From Streptomyces qinzhouensis (GTDB taxonomy: Bacteria > Actinomycetota > Actinomycetes > Streptomycetales > Streptomycetaceae): a DNA stretch of 64,000 bases. Below are positions 54,477 to 63,722 of this stretch, piece after piece (position 1 is the stretch's first letter; every line of letters begins with the position of its first letter). The DNA lies in the NCBI RefSeq assembly GCF_007856155.1, contig NZ_CP042266.1, forward strand, positions 5,270,001 to 5,334,000, given 5' to 3'. Below the pieces are notes generated by a model that did not search any database, was not told the DNA's origin, and worked only from the letters and a program-made list of their open reading frames with translations. A program made the translations under genes and the position numbers.

Positions 54477-55009
54477 GCGGCCACGTTGGCGCGGGTCGCG
54501 CAGCGGTCCGAGCAGTAGCGGCGGGAGCGGTTGGTCGAGGTGTCGAGGTAGGCGTTGCGGCAGGGCGCGGCCCGGCACAGGCCGAGGCGGTCGACGCCGT
54601 ACTCGGTGAGGTGGATCGCCAGACCCATGGCGGCGATGGCGGCGTACCCGGCCGTGGCGTTCGAGGGGTGCTCGGCCAGATGCATATGCCATTTGGGGCG
54701 GCCGTCCTCGTCCCGGAAGTCATGGCCGGAGATCTGCGGGCTGACCGGGAACTCCAGCAGCAGCGAGTTGAGCAGATCGACGGCCCGGGTCTCGTCGCCC
54801 TCGTCGGCCGCGGTGAAGACCGCCCGCAGTTTGGTCCGTACGGCCCGGAACCGGGTCACATCGGCCTCGCCCGCCCGGCGTGCGGCCTGGGACGAGGGAC
54901 CGAACAGCTCCCGGATGGTCTCGACCGAGGTGAGGGTGTCCTTGTTCCGGGCCGGCTCCTCGGTGTTGACCAGGCGCACGGCGAAATCCGAGTAAGAGGC
55001 CAGTTCCAC
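54359..55009 (-). CDS. CGNR zinc-finger regulator
   Basis: 216-residue protein with an N-terminal ABATE-type domain and a C-terminal CGNR zinc finger (LCRAAPCRNAYLDTS, YCSDRCATRANVAAYRAR, about residues 144-184). The family is regulatory with largely unknown ligands. GTG 55009 follows AAGGA at 6 nt. It is divergent from the methyltransferase across an AT-rich operator-like region, and its 3' end runs 118 bp into sodX on the other strand. Confidence 0.85.
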   Translation of the reverse strand: MELASYSDFAVRLVNTEEPARNKDTLTSVETIRELFGPSSQAARRAGEADVTRFRAVRTKLRAVFTAADEGDETRAVDLLNSLLLEFPVSPQISGHDFRDEDGRPKWHMHLAEHPSNATAGYAAIAAMGLAIHLTEYGVDRLGLCRAAPCRNAYLDTSTNRSRRYCSDRCATRANVAAYRARKRQETERSEETGRTADSAQESVVHGDLRPGSGGR

Positions 55010-55044
55010 TTGTAGTCCTTACCGTGACGGTCTAGGGTCGGGCG

Positions 55045-55079
55045 TAGTAATGGGCATTTATGTATTTAGGGTATTACTA
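55045..55079. promoter_or_regulatory. TAGTAAT-N21-ATTACTA inverted repeat in a divergent promoter
   Basis: Perfect 7-bp arms at 55045-55051 and 55073-55079 flank an AT-rich stretch between the CGNR and methyltransferase genes, and TAGGGT (55067-55072) is a -10 candidate toward the latter. This fits an operator controlling both genes. The CGNR protein is the obvious candidate ligand-responsive binder. Confidence 0.5.
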
Positions 55080-55102
55080 AAGTGATGTGAGGGGAGAACG
55101 CC

Positions 55103-55888
55103 GTGCCGCAGAACGGAACGGGGACGGGAACAGGGGCGGCAGCGGGCACCGACTGGCGGGCCTGGCAGCAGAGCTGGGACCGCCAGCAGGAGTGGTACAT
55201 GCCCGATCGCGAGGAGCGCTTCCGGGTGATGCTCGACATGGTCGAGGCCACCGTCGGTCGTGAGCCCCGCGTGCTGGATCTCGCATGCGGTACGGGAAGT
55301 ATTACGGACCGGCTGCTGCGACGGTTCCCGGACGCCACGAGTACCGGGGTCGATCTCGACCCCGCTCTGTTGACCATCGCCCGCGGCACCTTCGACGGCG
55401 ACGACCGGGTCACCCTCGTCACCGCCGATCTCAAGGACCCCGCCTGGACCGGGGCGCTGCCGCACCGCACCTACGACGCCGTTCTGACCGCCACCTCGCT
55501 GCACTGGCTGCACTCCGGACCGCTCGCCGGCCTGTACGGGCAGCTGGCCGGGCTCGTCCGCGACGGCGGCGTCCTGATGAACGCCGACCGGATGATCGAC
55601 CGCACCACCCCCCGGATCAACGCCGCCGAGCGCGCCCACCGGCACGCCCTGATGGACCGGGCCAAGGACGCGGGAGCCGTCGGCTGGGCCGAGTGGTGGA
55701 CCGGCGCCGCCCAGGATCCCGTACTCGCCGAACCCACCGCCCACCGCTTCCGGATCTACGGCGAACACGCCGACGGCGAGACCCCCTCCCTCCAGTGGCA
55801 TGCCGAGACCCTGCTCGCCGCCGGTTTCGGCGAGGCCAGGGCCGTCTGGTCGTCCCCCTCGGACTCGCTGGTCCTGGCCGTGAAGTAA
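55103..55888 (+). CDS. Class I SAM-dependent methyltransferase
   Basis: 261-residue methyltransferase with SAM motif I LDLACGTGSITDRLL (about residue 57) and the following acidic VDLD (about 83). The substrate is unknown. GTG 55103 follows GAGGGGAGA. It is divergent from the CGNR regulator, which may control it. Confidence 0.85.
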   Translation: MPQNGTGTGTGAAAGTDWRAWQQSWDRQQEWYMPDREERFRVMLDMVEATVGREPRVLDLACGTGSITDRLLRRFPDATSTGVDLDPALLTIARGTFDGDDRVTLVTADLKDPAWTGALPHRTYDAVLTATSLHWLHSGPLAGLYGQLAGLVRDGGVLMNADRMIDRTTPRINAAERAHRHALMDRAKDAGAVGWAEWWTGAAQDPVLAEPTAHRFRIYGEHADGETPSLQWHAETLLAAGFGEARAVWSSPSDSLVLAVK

Positions 55889-56020
55889 GGGCCGTCCCGC
55901 AGGAGCCGGGACACCCGGAAGAAACTTCCGGAAATTCCGCCGGGCCGCTGCAACCTCGTCGGCGGCCCGGCGCACTGATTCAACGGGGGACCGACAACGC
56001 AGGACCAGAAGGGGCGGGGG

Positions 56021-56512
56021 ATGACGCGGACCGAGAGCGACGCCGCGCTGCGCGAATTCGTCGAGGGGCGGCGAACCGCGTTGCTGCGCAGCGCGTTCCT
56101 GCTCTGCGGCGACCGCGACGAGGCGGATGATCTCGTCCAGACCACGCTGGTGAAAGTGGTGCTCGGCGGCCGGCGGCACGGCCGGATCGACAATCTCGAG
56201 GCGTACGCGCGCAAAACGCTGGTGAACACCTTCATCGCATCACGACGGCGTTTCTGGCGGCGCGAGCATGTCTACGAGACACTGCCGGAGCATCCGGAGC
56301 CGGCGTCCGACCCGGACAGCGGCCTGGTGATCAGGGCGGCCCTCGGGCGCCTCACGGCCAAGCAGCGGGCCGTGGTGGTCCTGCGGTACTGGGAGGACCT
56401 GAGCGTCGCGGAGACCGCGCGTCTGCTCGATATGCGGGAGAACACCGTGAAGAGCCACGCGGCCCGGGGGCTGGCCGCACTCCGAGCAGAGGTGCACGAG
56501 GAGTACGTATGA
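56021..56512 (+). CDS. ECF sigma factor, SigE50-type
   Basis: 163-residue ECF sigma factor with region 2 (LLRSAFLLCGDRDEADDLVQTTLVKV) and region 4 (LTAKQRAVVVLRYWEDLSVAETARLL) directly joined by a short linker. It matches the actinobacterial SigE50-like group, which lacks a classical anti-sigma factor. ATG 56021 follows GGGGCGGGGG. The next gene overlaps by four bases and encodes a membrane protein that may hold it. Confidence 0.88.
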   Translation: MTRTESDAALREFVEGRRTALLRSAFLLCGDRDEADDLVQTTLVKVVLGGRRHGRIDNLEAYARKTLVNTFIASRRRFWRREHVYETLPEHPEPASDPDSGLVIRAALGRLTAKQRAVVVLRYWEDLSVAETARLLDMRENTVKSHAARGLAALRAEVHEEYV

Positions 56513-57381
56513 CCGAGGACGTCAGAGCCCTGCTGGAACACGCCGAGAGCACCGCGGAGGGGCGTGGCCGCTCCGCGGTGACGACGGAGTCGGTCTATGC
56601 CCAGGTGGCGGGGGTTCGGCGCAGACGGCGGCAGGTCCTGGCCGGGGCGGTGGCCGCGCTGATCGTGGCGGGGGCGGCGGCCGTCCCGGTCATGGACCGG
56701 GTCCGGGACGACCGTCCGGACATCGTCGCCCATGGGCAGAGCCCGGGGGACGCCGCCGGGCGGGCCCGGGCGAAGGGGCTGGCCGTGGTGTTGCAGCGGG
56801 AGACCGGTGGAATCGAGAGTGTGACCAGGGTGTCCGATGCGCCGGTACCGACCGGCCACCGACCGGGAACCGGGGTCGAGATCGACTGGGGTGACCCGAG
56901 CGCCGGCCCGCTCGACGGCCACTATGTGATCACCAGAAGGCTGGGCGGGAAGCCGGTGACCACGGGGTTGAGCGTGGCGTACATGTCCGCCCTGACGGCG
57001 AAGAGGGGGGGTTTCGCAGGAAAGGCGGCGGCCTGTGCGGCGAAGGGCATGGGGTGCGACAGCACACTCCGTCTCGGCGGCAGCACGCTCTACACCTGGC
57101 AGAAGACGCAGCTCTTCTCCCTCGGTGCCACACCGTGGCGGCACTTCGGCAACCAGCGCCTGCTCGCACTGCCGGGCGGCGGCGCGCTGCTGGTCGCGGA
57201 CGGAATCACCAAGGCACCGAGCCATCCCTTCTGGATTTCCACCGCCGCCGACGAGCAAGAGCTGAAGTGGCGGCGCACCGACCTGCCGCTGACGCCCTTG
57301 AGCGGGAAGCAGCTGACGGCGCTCGCGCTGGCGGACGAACTGCTGCCCGCCGAGGCGCGGCCGGTGGCCCCCCGCGGGTGA
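56509..57381 (+). CDS. Membrane protein coupled to the ECF sigma factor
   Basis: 290-residue protein with one transmembrane segment (about residues 43-63: VLAGAVAALIVAGAAAVPV) between a 40-residue cytoplasmic part and an external domain of about 220 residues with no recognised family. The start overlaps the sigma-factor stop (ATGA), the usual layout of a sigma/anti-sigma pair. The N-terminal part has no zinc motif. An anti-sigma role is inference. Confidence 0.7.
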   Translation: MTEDVRALLEHAESTAEGRGRSAVTTESVYAQVAGVRRRRRQVLAGAVAALIVAGAAAVPVMDRVRDDRPDIVAHGQSPGDAAGRARAKGLAVVLQRETGGIESVTRVSDAPVPTGHRPGTGVEIDWGDPSAGPLDGHYVITRRLGGKPVTTGLSVAYMSALTAKRGGFAGKAAACAAKGMGCDSTLRLGGSTLYTWQKTQLFSLGATPWRHFGNQRLLALPGGGALLVADGITKAPSHPFWISTAADEQELKWRRTDLPLTPLSGKQLTALALADELLPAEARPVAPRG

Positions 57382-57440
57382 ACGGATGTCGTTCTCGCCG
57401 CCGCGACCGGAGGGGGGTCCGCGGCGGACGGGACGACGAC

Positions 57441-57472
57441 GGGGGCGGTACGGATGATTCCGTACCGCCCCC
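57441..57472. terminator. Bidirectional terminator before the ABC transporter operon
   Basis: A 13-bp perfect stem GGGGGCGGTACGG/CCGTACCGCCCCC (57441-57453, 57460-57472) lies between convergent units. Confidence 0.8.
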
Positions 57473-57516
57473 GCATGTCTATGGCCCTACGGCGCCGTCT
57501 CGCCGGACTCCGGCGG

Positions 57517-58278
57517 TCAGAGCACCTTCGACAGGAAGGACTTGGTCCGCTCGTGCCGGGGGTTCCCCAGGACGTCCCGCGGATGGCCGGACTCGACCAC
57601 CCTGCCGTCGTCCATGAACACCAGCGCGTCGCCGACCTCCCGGGCGAAGCCCATCTCATGGGTGACCACGATCATCGTCATACCGTCCTCGGCGAGACCG
57701 CGCATCACATCCAGGACATCGCCAACCAGCTCCGGGTCGAGCGCCGACGTCGGCTCGTCGAAGAGCATCAGCTTGGGCTCCATGGCCAGCGCCCGGGCGA
57801 TCGCCACCCGCTGCTGCTGGCCGCCGGAGAGCTGCGAGGGGTAGTGCTCGGCGCGGTCCCCCAGGCCGACCCGGTCCAGCAGCTTCAGCGCCCGCTCCCG
57901 GGCCACCGCCCGGGACTCGCCCTTGACCTGCATCGGCGCTTCCATCACGTTCTCGACCGCCCGCATATGGGGGAAGAGGTTGAACCGCTGGAAGACCATG
58001 CCGATGTCCCGGCGCTTCAAGGCGACCTCACGCTCCTTCAGCTCGTAGAGCTTGTCGCCCTTCTGCCGGTAGCCGACCAGCTCGCCGTCGACGGAGAGCC
58101 GGCCCGCGCTGATCTTCTCCAGATGGTTGATGCACCGCAGGAAGGTCGACTTGCCGGAACCCGACGGCCCGATCAGACAGAAGACCTCGCGAGGCGCGAC
58201 CTCCAGGTCGATGCCCTTGAGGATATGGGCGCTGCCGAAGGACTTGTGGACGCCCTCGGCCTTCACCATGGCGGTCAT
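57517..58278 (-). CDS. Amino-acid ABC transporter ATPase (glutamate type)
   Basis: 253-residue ABC ATPase with Walker [10 protein letters not shown] (about residue 38), signature LSGGQQQR (about 148), Walker B LMLFDEP and H-loop VTHE. It is of the polar-amino-acid group. ATG 58278 overlaps the permease stop (ATGA). It is the last gene of a binding protein-permease-ATPase operon. Confidence 0.92.
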   Translation of the reverse strand: MTAMVKAEGVHKSFGSAHILKGIDLEVAPREVFCLIGPSGSGKSTFLRCINHLEKISAGRLSVDGELVGYRQKGDKLYELKEREVALKRRDIGMVFQRFNLFPHMRAVENVMEAPMQVKGESRAVARERALKLLDRVGLGDRAEHYPSQLSGGQQQRVAIARALAMEPKLMLFDEPTSALDPELVGDVLDVMRGLAEDGMTMIVVTHEMGFAREVGDALVFMDDGRVVESGHPRDVLGNPRHERTKSFLSKVL

Positions 58279-59321
58279 CGGGTGCCTCCCGCGGGGGTGG
58301 TGCGCCGGCCGGAGCCGGAGAACAGATTGGCCGTGACGCGCTGCCACGGAGTGGGCGGCAGATCGCGCTGGGAGCCACGGGCGTACCGCCGCTCCAGGTA
58401 GTACTGGCCGACGCTGAACACGCTGGTCATCACGATGTACCAGAGCGAGGCGACGAAGAGCATCTCCATCACCGCGTAGGAGGTGGAGCCGATCTGCGAG
58501 GTCGTCCGCATCAGTTCGCCGTAGGTCACCACATAGACCAGGGACGAGGTCTTCAGCAGATTGATGAACTCGTTGCCGGTCGGCGGGATGATCACCCGCA
58601 GGGCCTGCGGGAGCACCACCCGGCGCATCGTCTTGGACTGGGTCATACCGAGCGCCTGGGACGCCTCGGTCTGGCCCTGGTCGACCGAGACGATGCCCGC
58701 CCGGCAGATCTCCGCCATGTACGCGGCCTCGTTGAGGGCGAGGCCCAGCAGGGCGCACATGAACGGGGTCATCACATCGGTCATCTCGTCCTTGTAGACG
58801 CCCGGGATGTTGAGGTACTCGAAGATGAGCGCCAGGTTGAACCAGAGCAGTAGCTGGACGTAGACCGGGGTGCCGCGGAAGAACCATATGTACAGCCAGG
58901 CGACCGTACTGGTCACCGGGTTCTTGGAGAGCCTCATCACGGCGAGCAGCACACCGAGGACCACACCCAGCGCCATCGCCAGGACGCTGATCCAGAGCGT
59001 CTTGCCCGCGCTTTCGACCACCTGGCCGTCGAAGGCCATATCGCCGACGGTGCCCCATTTGATGTCGCCCTGGGCGAAGGCATAGACCAGGGCGACCAGC
59101 AGGCCGGTCACGATCACACCGCTGACCCAGCGGCCCGGATGCCGTACGGGTATCGCCTTTATCGCCTCGGGCGGGGTGAAGACCGCCTCCGGTGCCCCGG
59201 CCTCGGGGCTGCCGTCCTTGGTGACCGGACCCGCGTCGGCGGGGCCGGTGTCCGGTGCGCTGTGCTTCCGGTCGGTCTTGTCGAACATGCCGGGGCGCGA
59301 GCTGTCGGTACTGTCAGTCAC
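58275..59321 (-). CDS. Amino-acid ABC transporter permease
   Basis: 348-residue permease of the His/Glu/Gln type, with a charged cytoplasmic tail of about 65 residues, then five or six helices and the EAA loop [17 protein letters not shown] (about residue 216). GTG 59321 follows GAAGGG at about 8 nt. It is 63 bp after the binding-protein gene and overlaps the ATPase gene. Confidence 0.9.
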   Translation of the reverse strand: MTDSTDSSRPGMFDKTDRKHSAPDTGPADAGPVTKDGSPEAGAPEAVFTPPEAIKAIPVRHPGRWVSGVIVTGLLVALVYAFAQGDIKWGTVGDMAFDGQVVESAGKTLWISVLAMALGVVLGVLLAVMRLSKNPVTSTVAWLYIWFFRGTPVYVQLLLWFNLALIFEYLNIPGVYKDEMTDVMTPFMCALLGLALNEAAYMAEICRAGIVSVDQGQTEASQALGMTQSKTMRRVVLPQALRVIIPPTGNEFINLLKTSSLVYVVTYGELMRTTSQIGSTSYAVMEMLFVASLWYIVMTSVFSVGQYYLERRYARGSQRDLPPTPWQRVTANLFSGSGRRTTPAGGTR

Positions 59322-59384
59322 GGTGACTGCCCTTCGGGGGAGTCTTTTCGGGGAGGTACGAGATACGGGCGGTGGCCGCGGGCG

Positions 59385-60368
59385 TCACTTGCCGCCGTTG
59401 ACGGCGGCCTTGTCGATCGCCCCGCTCTCGGCGCCCCACTTCTTCAGCACGTTCAGGTACGAACCGTCCGCGATGATCGCGTCGACGGCCTCCTTGAGGG
59501 CGTCCCGCAGCGCGGTGTTGTCCTTGTTGACGGCGATGCCGAACGGGCCGGCGTCGATCTGCTCGCCGACGACCTCGAAGGCGTTGCCGCCGTCGGCCTT
59601 GCGGGACAGGTCGAGGGCGACCGGGTAGTCGTTGACACCGGCGACCGCGCCACCGGACTTCACCCGGGTCTGGGCCTCGGTGTCGTTCTCGAAGGGCTCG
59701 ATCTTCACGGCCGGCTTGCCGGCGTCCTTGCAGGCCTTCGACTGGGTCTGGAGGGCCTTCTCGTAGGTGGTGCCGCGCTGCACCGCCGCGGTCTTTCCAC
59801 AGAGGTCGGCGATCGACTTGATGCCCTCCGGGTTGCCCTTCTTGGTGTAGACGGCGGTCCCGGCGAGGAAGTAGTCGACGAAGTCGACGCCCTTGCCGAG
59901 CTTCTTGCCGTTCTCGTCCAGGCCCTCCTGGCGCTGCTTGTTGTCCGTGATGGAGGACATGGCTATGTCGTGGCGGCCGGTGTTCAGGGCGGTGATCAGG
60001 CCGTCGAAGGAGCCGGAGGTGAACTCGAACTTCACCCCGAGCTTCTTGCCCAGCTCGGCGGCGATATCGGGGTCGACACCGACGATCTTGCCGTTCTCGA
60101 CGGACTCCATCGGCGCGTACTCGGCGTTCGTGCCGACCTTGATGACACCGGACTTCTGGTACTTCTCGGGCAACTTATTGAAGAGCGGGGCACTGTTGGA
60201 CTTCTTGTCGCCGCTGCCCTTCTCCTTGGAGCCGCTGTCGGTCTGGTCGCCGCAGGCGGTCAGCAGCAGGGAACCGGCGACCGCGAGGGCGCCGACCGCG
60301 GCGAACCGGGAGGAGCGGGACTTCCGGAACTTCGGGGCGGTCGAGTTGCGCATCGAGCGTGCGGTCAT
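59385..60368 (-). CDS. Amino-acid-binding lipoprotein (glutamate type)
   Basis: 327-residue family 3 solute-binding lipoprotein with lipobox LLTACG (Cys near residue 40) and a Gly/Ser/Lys spacer. The binding fold is visible (VIKVGTNAEYAPMES, SSFDGL-type SFDGLITALNTGRHD). It should bind glutamate or a related polar amino acid. ATG 60368 follows GGAGG at 10 nt. It heads the transporter operon. Confidence 0.9.
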   Translation of the reverse strand: MTARSMRNSTAPKFRKSRSSRFAAVGALAVAGSLLLTACGDQTDSGSKEKGSGDKKSNSAPLFNKLPEKYQKSGVIKVGTNAEYAPMESVENGKIVGVDPDIAAELGKKLGVKFEFTSGSFDGLITALNTGRHDIAMSSITDNKQRQEGLDENGKKLGKGVDFVDYFLAGTAVYTKKGNPEGIKSIADLCGKTAAVQRGTTYEKALQTQSKACKDAGKPAVKIEPFENDTEAQTRVKSGGAVAGVNDYPVALDLSRKADGGNAFEVVGEQIDAGPFGIAVNKDNTALRDALKEAVDAIIADGSYLNVLKKWGAESGAIDKAAVNGGK

Positions 60369-61000
60369 GTCGGGGATCCTCCGGCGTGTCAGTGGGCAGC
60401 CATTTCTGGTCGCGTCCGATGGCGTTCCGGTCGCGTCCACGGTCCCGCCCTGGACCCTTCGGCGACTGTCTCCGCAGGTCGGAGACGTGTCGTCGAGCGG
60501 GCCTTCGAGCGATTCCGCGACCGCCGCGACCTTGTACGTTTTCGGCATCTTGCCATTCGGACCGGCTCATTCAGGGGCCCGCGCATGTCAAAATCGGATA
60601 ACGGGACACCCCCGACCCCCGCAGGCCGGTACCGAGCGACCGGACCATTCGTGGGAAACCTTCCTCCGGGCCGGAAGATCTACGGCCGTCATCCGGCCAT
60701 GGCCGGTATTCACTGCGTGAAACCGTCGTGTCATGATTTTTCCGAGTGAGGGATGACGTGTCGTATCGATTCGGGTCGCCTGGCGCGATATGGACTCGTC
60801 CTCCACGGTCACGTTCCGGTAAGAAGGACTCTTACACCCCTCATCCGGGGCTCAGGGCGCGTGTGCGGCGCGCCCGCGCGTGCGCAACGGCTCGGCCGGG
60901 CGGTCAGACCGCCGGTGCCGGGTGCGGACGCGGTGCCCGCTCACCCCTCCTCACCAGGAGCGGAAACCCTCAACCGATGAAGATTTAAGGGGTCAACCCA
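60369..61000. other. Intergenic region between the ABC operon and malic enzyme
   Basis: 632 bp between divergent genes. I find no gene with coding bias, tRNA or conspicuous repeat. TACGTT near 60536 is a -10 candidate for the ABC operon. The last 150 bp are GC-rich with a GGGTGTAAG/CTTACACCC-type stretch. Confidence 0.4.
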
Positions 61001-62287
61001 ATGGCAGCGGAGATTGTCAATCCTCGCAGCGACAGCGCAACCACGGCCGTGGACGGTACGGGGACGGGTGCCGGTGCCGGCCCCGGCACCCTCGCCGGCG
61101 GTGTGACGGAGGCCGGTGCGACGGCCCCCGAGGAGCCCTTCGATCCGGCGTTCGCGCTGCACCGTGGCGGAAAGCTGGCGGTCGCGGCCACGGTGCCGCT
61201 GCGGGACAAGGACGATCTGTCCCTCGCGTACACGCCCGGAGTCGCCAAGGTCTGCACCGCCATCGCCGAGCGGCCCGAGCTGGTCCACGACTACACCTGG
61301 AAGTCGGGCGTCGTCGCCGTCGTCACCGACGGCACCGCGGTGCTCGGACTCGGTGACATCGGCCCCGAGGCCTCGCTGCCGGTGATGGAGGGCAAGGCGA
61401 TCCTCTTCAAGCAGTTCGGCGGGGTCGACTCGGTGCCGATCGCGCTCGCCACCAAGGACACCGACGAGATCATCGACACCATCGTCCGGATGGCCCCGTC
61501 GTTCGGCGGGATCAACCTGGAGGACATCTCCGCGCCGCGCTGCTTCGAGATCGAGCGCAGGCTCCAGGAGCGGATCGACATCCCCGTCTTCCACGACGAC
61601 CAGCACGGCACCGCGATCGTCACCCTGGCGGCCCTGCGGAACGCGGCGAAGCTGACCGGACGCGAGCTGGGCGAACTGCGCGCGGTGATCTCCGGCGCGG
61701 GCGCGGCCGGTGTCGCCATCGCGAAGTTCCTGCTGGAGGCCGGGCTCGGGGACGTCGCCGTCGCCGACCGCAAGGGCATCGTCAGCCGTGACCGGGACGA
61801 TCTGACGCCCGTGAAGCGGGAGCTGGCCGAGCTGACCAACAAGGCCGGACTGGCCGGATCGCTGGAGAGCGCGCTGGCCGGCGCGGATGTCTTCATCGGA
61901 GTCTCGGGCGGTACGGTCCCGGAGGCGGCGGTCGCCTCCATGGCCCCGGGCGCGTTCGTGTTCGCCATGGCCAACCCCAACCCGGAGATCCACCCGGATG
62001 TCGCGCACAAGTACGCGGCGGTCGTGGCGACGGGCCGCAGCGACTTCCCGAACCAGATCAACAATGTGCTGGCGTTCCCCGGGATCTTCGCCGGAGCGCT
62101 CCAGGTGCGGGCGTCCCGTATCACCGAGGGCATGAAGATCGCCGCGGCCCATGCGCTGGCGGACGTCGTGGGCGACGCGCTCGCGCCCGACTGTGTGATT
62201 CCCTCGCCGTTCGACGAGCGGGTGGCACCCGCGGTGACGGCGGCGGTGGCCGCGGCGGCGCGGGCGGAGGGCGTGGCACGGGCGTAG
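61001..62287 (+). CDS. NAD(P)-dependent malic enzyme
   Basis: 428-residue oxidoreductase decarboxylating malate to pyruvate. Malic-enzyme motifs are present: LAYTPGVAKVC (about residue 73), TDGTAVLGLGDIG (about 105), FHDDQHGTAIV (about 196) and the NAD loop GAGAAGVAIA (about 230). It is of the short bacterial type without a C-terminal phosphotransacetylase domain. A Gly/Thr-rich 40-residue start is extra. ATG 61001 follows AAGGGG at 8 nt. Confidence 0.93.
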   Translation: MAAEIVNPRSDSATTAVDGTGTGAGAGPGTLAGGVTEAGATAPEEPFDPAFALHRGGKLAVAATVPLRDKDDLSLAYTPGVAKVCTAIAERPELVHDYTWKSGVVAVVTDGTAVLGLGDIGPEASLPVMEGKAILFKQFGGVDSVPIALATKDTDEIIDTIVRMAPSFGGINLEDISAPRCFEIERRLQERIDIPVFHDDQHGTAIVTLAALRNAAKLTGRELGELRAVISGAGAAGVAIAKFLLEAGLGDVAVADRKGIVSRDRDDLTPVKRELAELTNKAGLAGSLESALAGADVFIGVSGGTVPEAAVASMAPGAFVFAMANPNPEIHPDVAHKYAAVVATGRSDFPNQINNVLAFPGIFAGALQVRASRITEGMKIAAAHALADVVGDALAPDCVIPSPFDERVAPAVTAAVAAAARAEGVARA

Positions 62288-62413
62288 CCCCTCCGGGGAG
62301 GCGTGACGTTCAGGCCCCGGGCGCGGGTCCCTTGGCAGGGGGCCGCGCCGCGGGGCCGTTGGCGTCTGCGTGGGTGGTGCCGGTGGTCGACCGCGGGCCG
62401 TCGTGGGCTGGTC

Positions 62414-62433
62414 GCGCAGTTCCTCGCGCCCCT
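62414..62433 (+). repeat. Copy of the dispersed 20-nt repeat
   Basis: GCGCAGTTCCTCGCGCCCCT, identical to 27777-27796. It is followed by ACGCCTGGCGGCGTGGGGGG, similar to the block beside the inverted copy at 27641-27661. The stretch 62288-62553 has no gene. Confidence 0.75.
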
Positions 62434-62553
62434 ACGCCTGGCGGCGTGGGGGGACCCCCAGCGCCCCTCCTCGTCAGTGCGGCGCACGGGGATTCCCCGG
62501 CGAGGGGGGTGTCACACTCCGGGGTGGTTTCCTGTGGGGGAGGGGGAGCCTAG

Positions 62554-62726
62554 GCCGTGTCGTCAAAATGGCGCCGTCCGCCCGGAGGGCGGGGCCTGCG
62601 GCGTCCGGTGCGTGCAATCGCAAGGCGGAGGGTTTCCCTCGTACTGGACGTACTTGGGAAATCCCGACAACGCAGCGAGTGTGCGTGCCGGGCGTCGTGG
62701 GCCAGGCGGGATTTTGACGACATGGC
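62554..62726. mobile_element. 173-bp MITE with CTAG target duplication
   Basis: Terminal inverted repeats GCCGTGTCGTCAAAAT (62554-62569) and its complement at 62711-62726 match at 15 of 16 positions, and partial pairing extends further inward. A CTAG direct repeat flanks it (62550-62553 and 62727-62730). No transposase frame fits inside, so it is non-autonomous. The YTAR-type duplication suggests an IS5-related transposase. It ends 14 bp before the oxidoreductase start. Confidence 0.85.
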
Positions 62727-62727
62727 C

Positions 62728-62733
62728 TAGGGT
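62728..62733 (+). promoter_or_regulatory. -10 element of the oxidoreductase gene spanning the MITE junction
   Basis: TAGGGT lies 7 nt before ATG 62741, the leaderless spacing. Its first three bases are part of the CTAG duplication. TTGACG at 62714-62719 is within the MITE end but too close (8 nt) to be its -35 element. Confidence 0.5.
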
Positions 62734-62740
62734 CGGGCGC

Positions 62741-63703
62741 ATGTTCGCCGCCTATGCCGCACGTATCGACCGCGACCATCCGCTCGACGGCCTCGTCCTC
62801 GGGGAGCGGCCCGCGCCCGCCGCCCGGGACGGGTGGACCACCGTCACCGTCAAGGCCGCCTCCCTCAACCACCATGATCTGTGGACTCTGCGGGGCGTCG
62901 GGCTGCCCGTGGACAAGCTGCCGATGATCCTCGGCTGTGACGCCGCCGGGATCGACCCCGAGGGCAACGAGGTCGTCCTGCACTCCGTCATCGGTCAGAG
63001 CGGCCACGGAGTCGGCCCCCGTGAGCCGCGGTCCCTGCTGACCGAGCACTACCAGGGCACCTTCGCCGAGCAGGTCACCGTACCCACCTGGAATGTGCTG
63101 CCCAAGCCGAAGGAGCTGAGCTTCGCGGAGGCCGCGTGTTTGCCGACGGCCTGGCTCACCGCGTACCGGATGCTCTTCACCAACGCGGGCGTACGGCCCG
63201 GTGACACCGTGCTCGTCCAGGGTGCCGGAGGCGGGGTCGCCACCGCCGCGATCGTCCTCGGGAAGGCCGCCGGACTGCGGATGTACGCCACCAGCCGCGA
63301 TGCCGCCAAACGCGCCCGGGCCGTCGAGCTGGGCGCGGAGGAGGCGTACGAGCCGGGGGCGCGGCTGCCGCGGCGGGTGGACGCCGTGATCGAGACGGTG
63401 GGCGCCGCGACCTGGTCCCACTCCGTCAAATGCCTGCGGCCCGGCGGGACTCTGGTGATTTCCGGGGCGACCAGCGGCGACCGGCCGGCCCATGCCGAGC
63501 TGACCCGGATCTTCTTCCTGGAGCTGAAGGTCGTGGGCTCCACGATGGGCTCCAAGGACGAACTGGAGGACCTGCTCTCCTTCTGTGCCGCCACCGGTGT
63601 CCGGCCGGTGATCGACGAGGTGCTGCCGCTCGACCGGGCCCGCGAGGGCTTCGAACGGATGGCGAGCGGCGACCTCTTCGGGAAGATCGTGCTCACTCCC
63701 TGA
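62741..63703 (+). CDS. Zinc-type/quinone oxidoreductase-like MDR enzyme
   Basis: 320-residue medium-chain dehydrogenase/reductase. An N-terminal GroES-like domain (SLNHHDLWTLRGVG, LGCDAAG) precedes a Rossmann fold with VQGAGGGVATAAI (about residue 160). The catalytic-zinc Cys of alcohol dehydrogenases is not obvious, so a quinone-oxidoreductase-type role is more likely. ATG 62741 is used; no ribosome site is present. Promoter DNA lies at the end of a MITE. Confidence 0.88.
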   Translation: MFAAYAARIDRDHPLDGLVLGERPAPAARDGWTTVTVKAASLNHHDLWTLRGVGLPVDKLPMILGCDAAGIDPEGNEVVLHSVIGQSGHGVGPREPRSLLTEHYQGTFAEQVTVPTWNVLPKPKELSFAEAACLPTAWLTAYRMLFTNAGVRPGDTVLVQGAGGGVATAAIVLGKAAGLRMYATSRDAAKRARAVELGAEEAYEPGARLPRRVDAVIETVGAATWSHSVKCLRPGGTLVISGATSGDRPAHAELTRIFFLELKVVGSTMGSKDELEDLLSFCAATGVRPVIDEVLPLDRAREGFERMASGDLFGKIVLTP

Positions 63704-63722
63704 ACGGCGGAGCCCCGCCGGG

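Noticed and set aside
62714..62733. TTGACG/TAGGGT as a standard promoter at the MITE end
   Set aside because: The gap between the hexamers is only 8 nt, too short for a sigma-70 promoter. Only the -10 element is kept.
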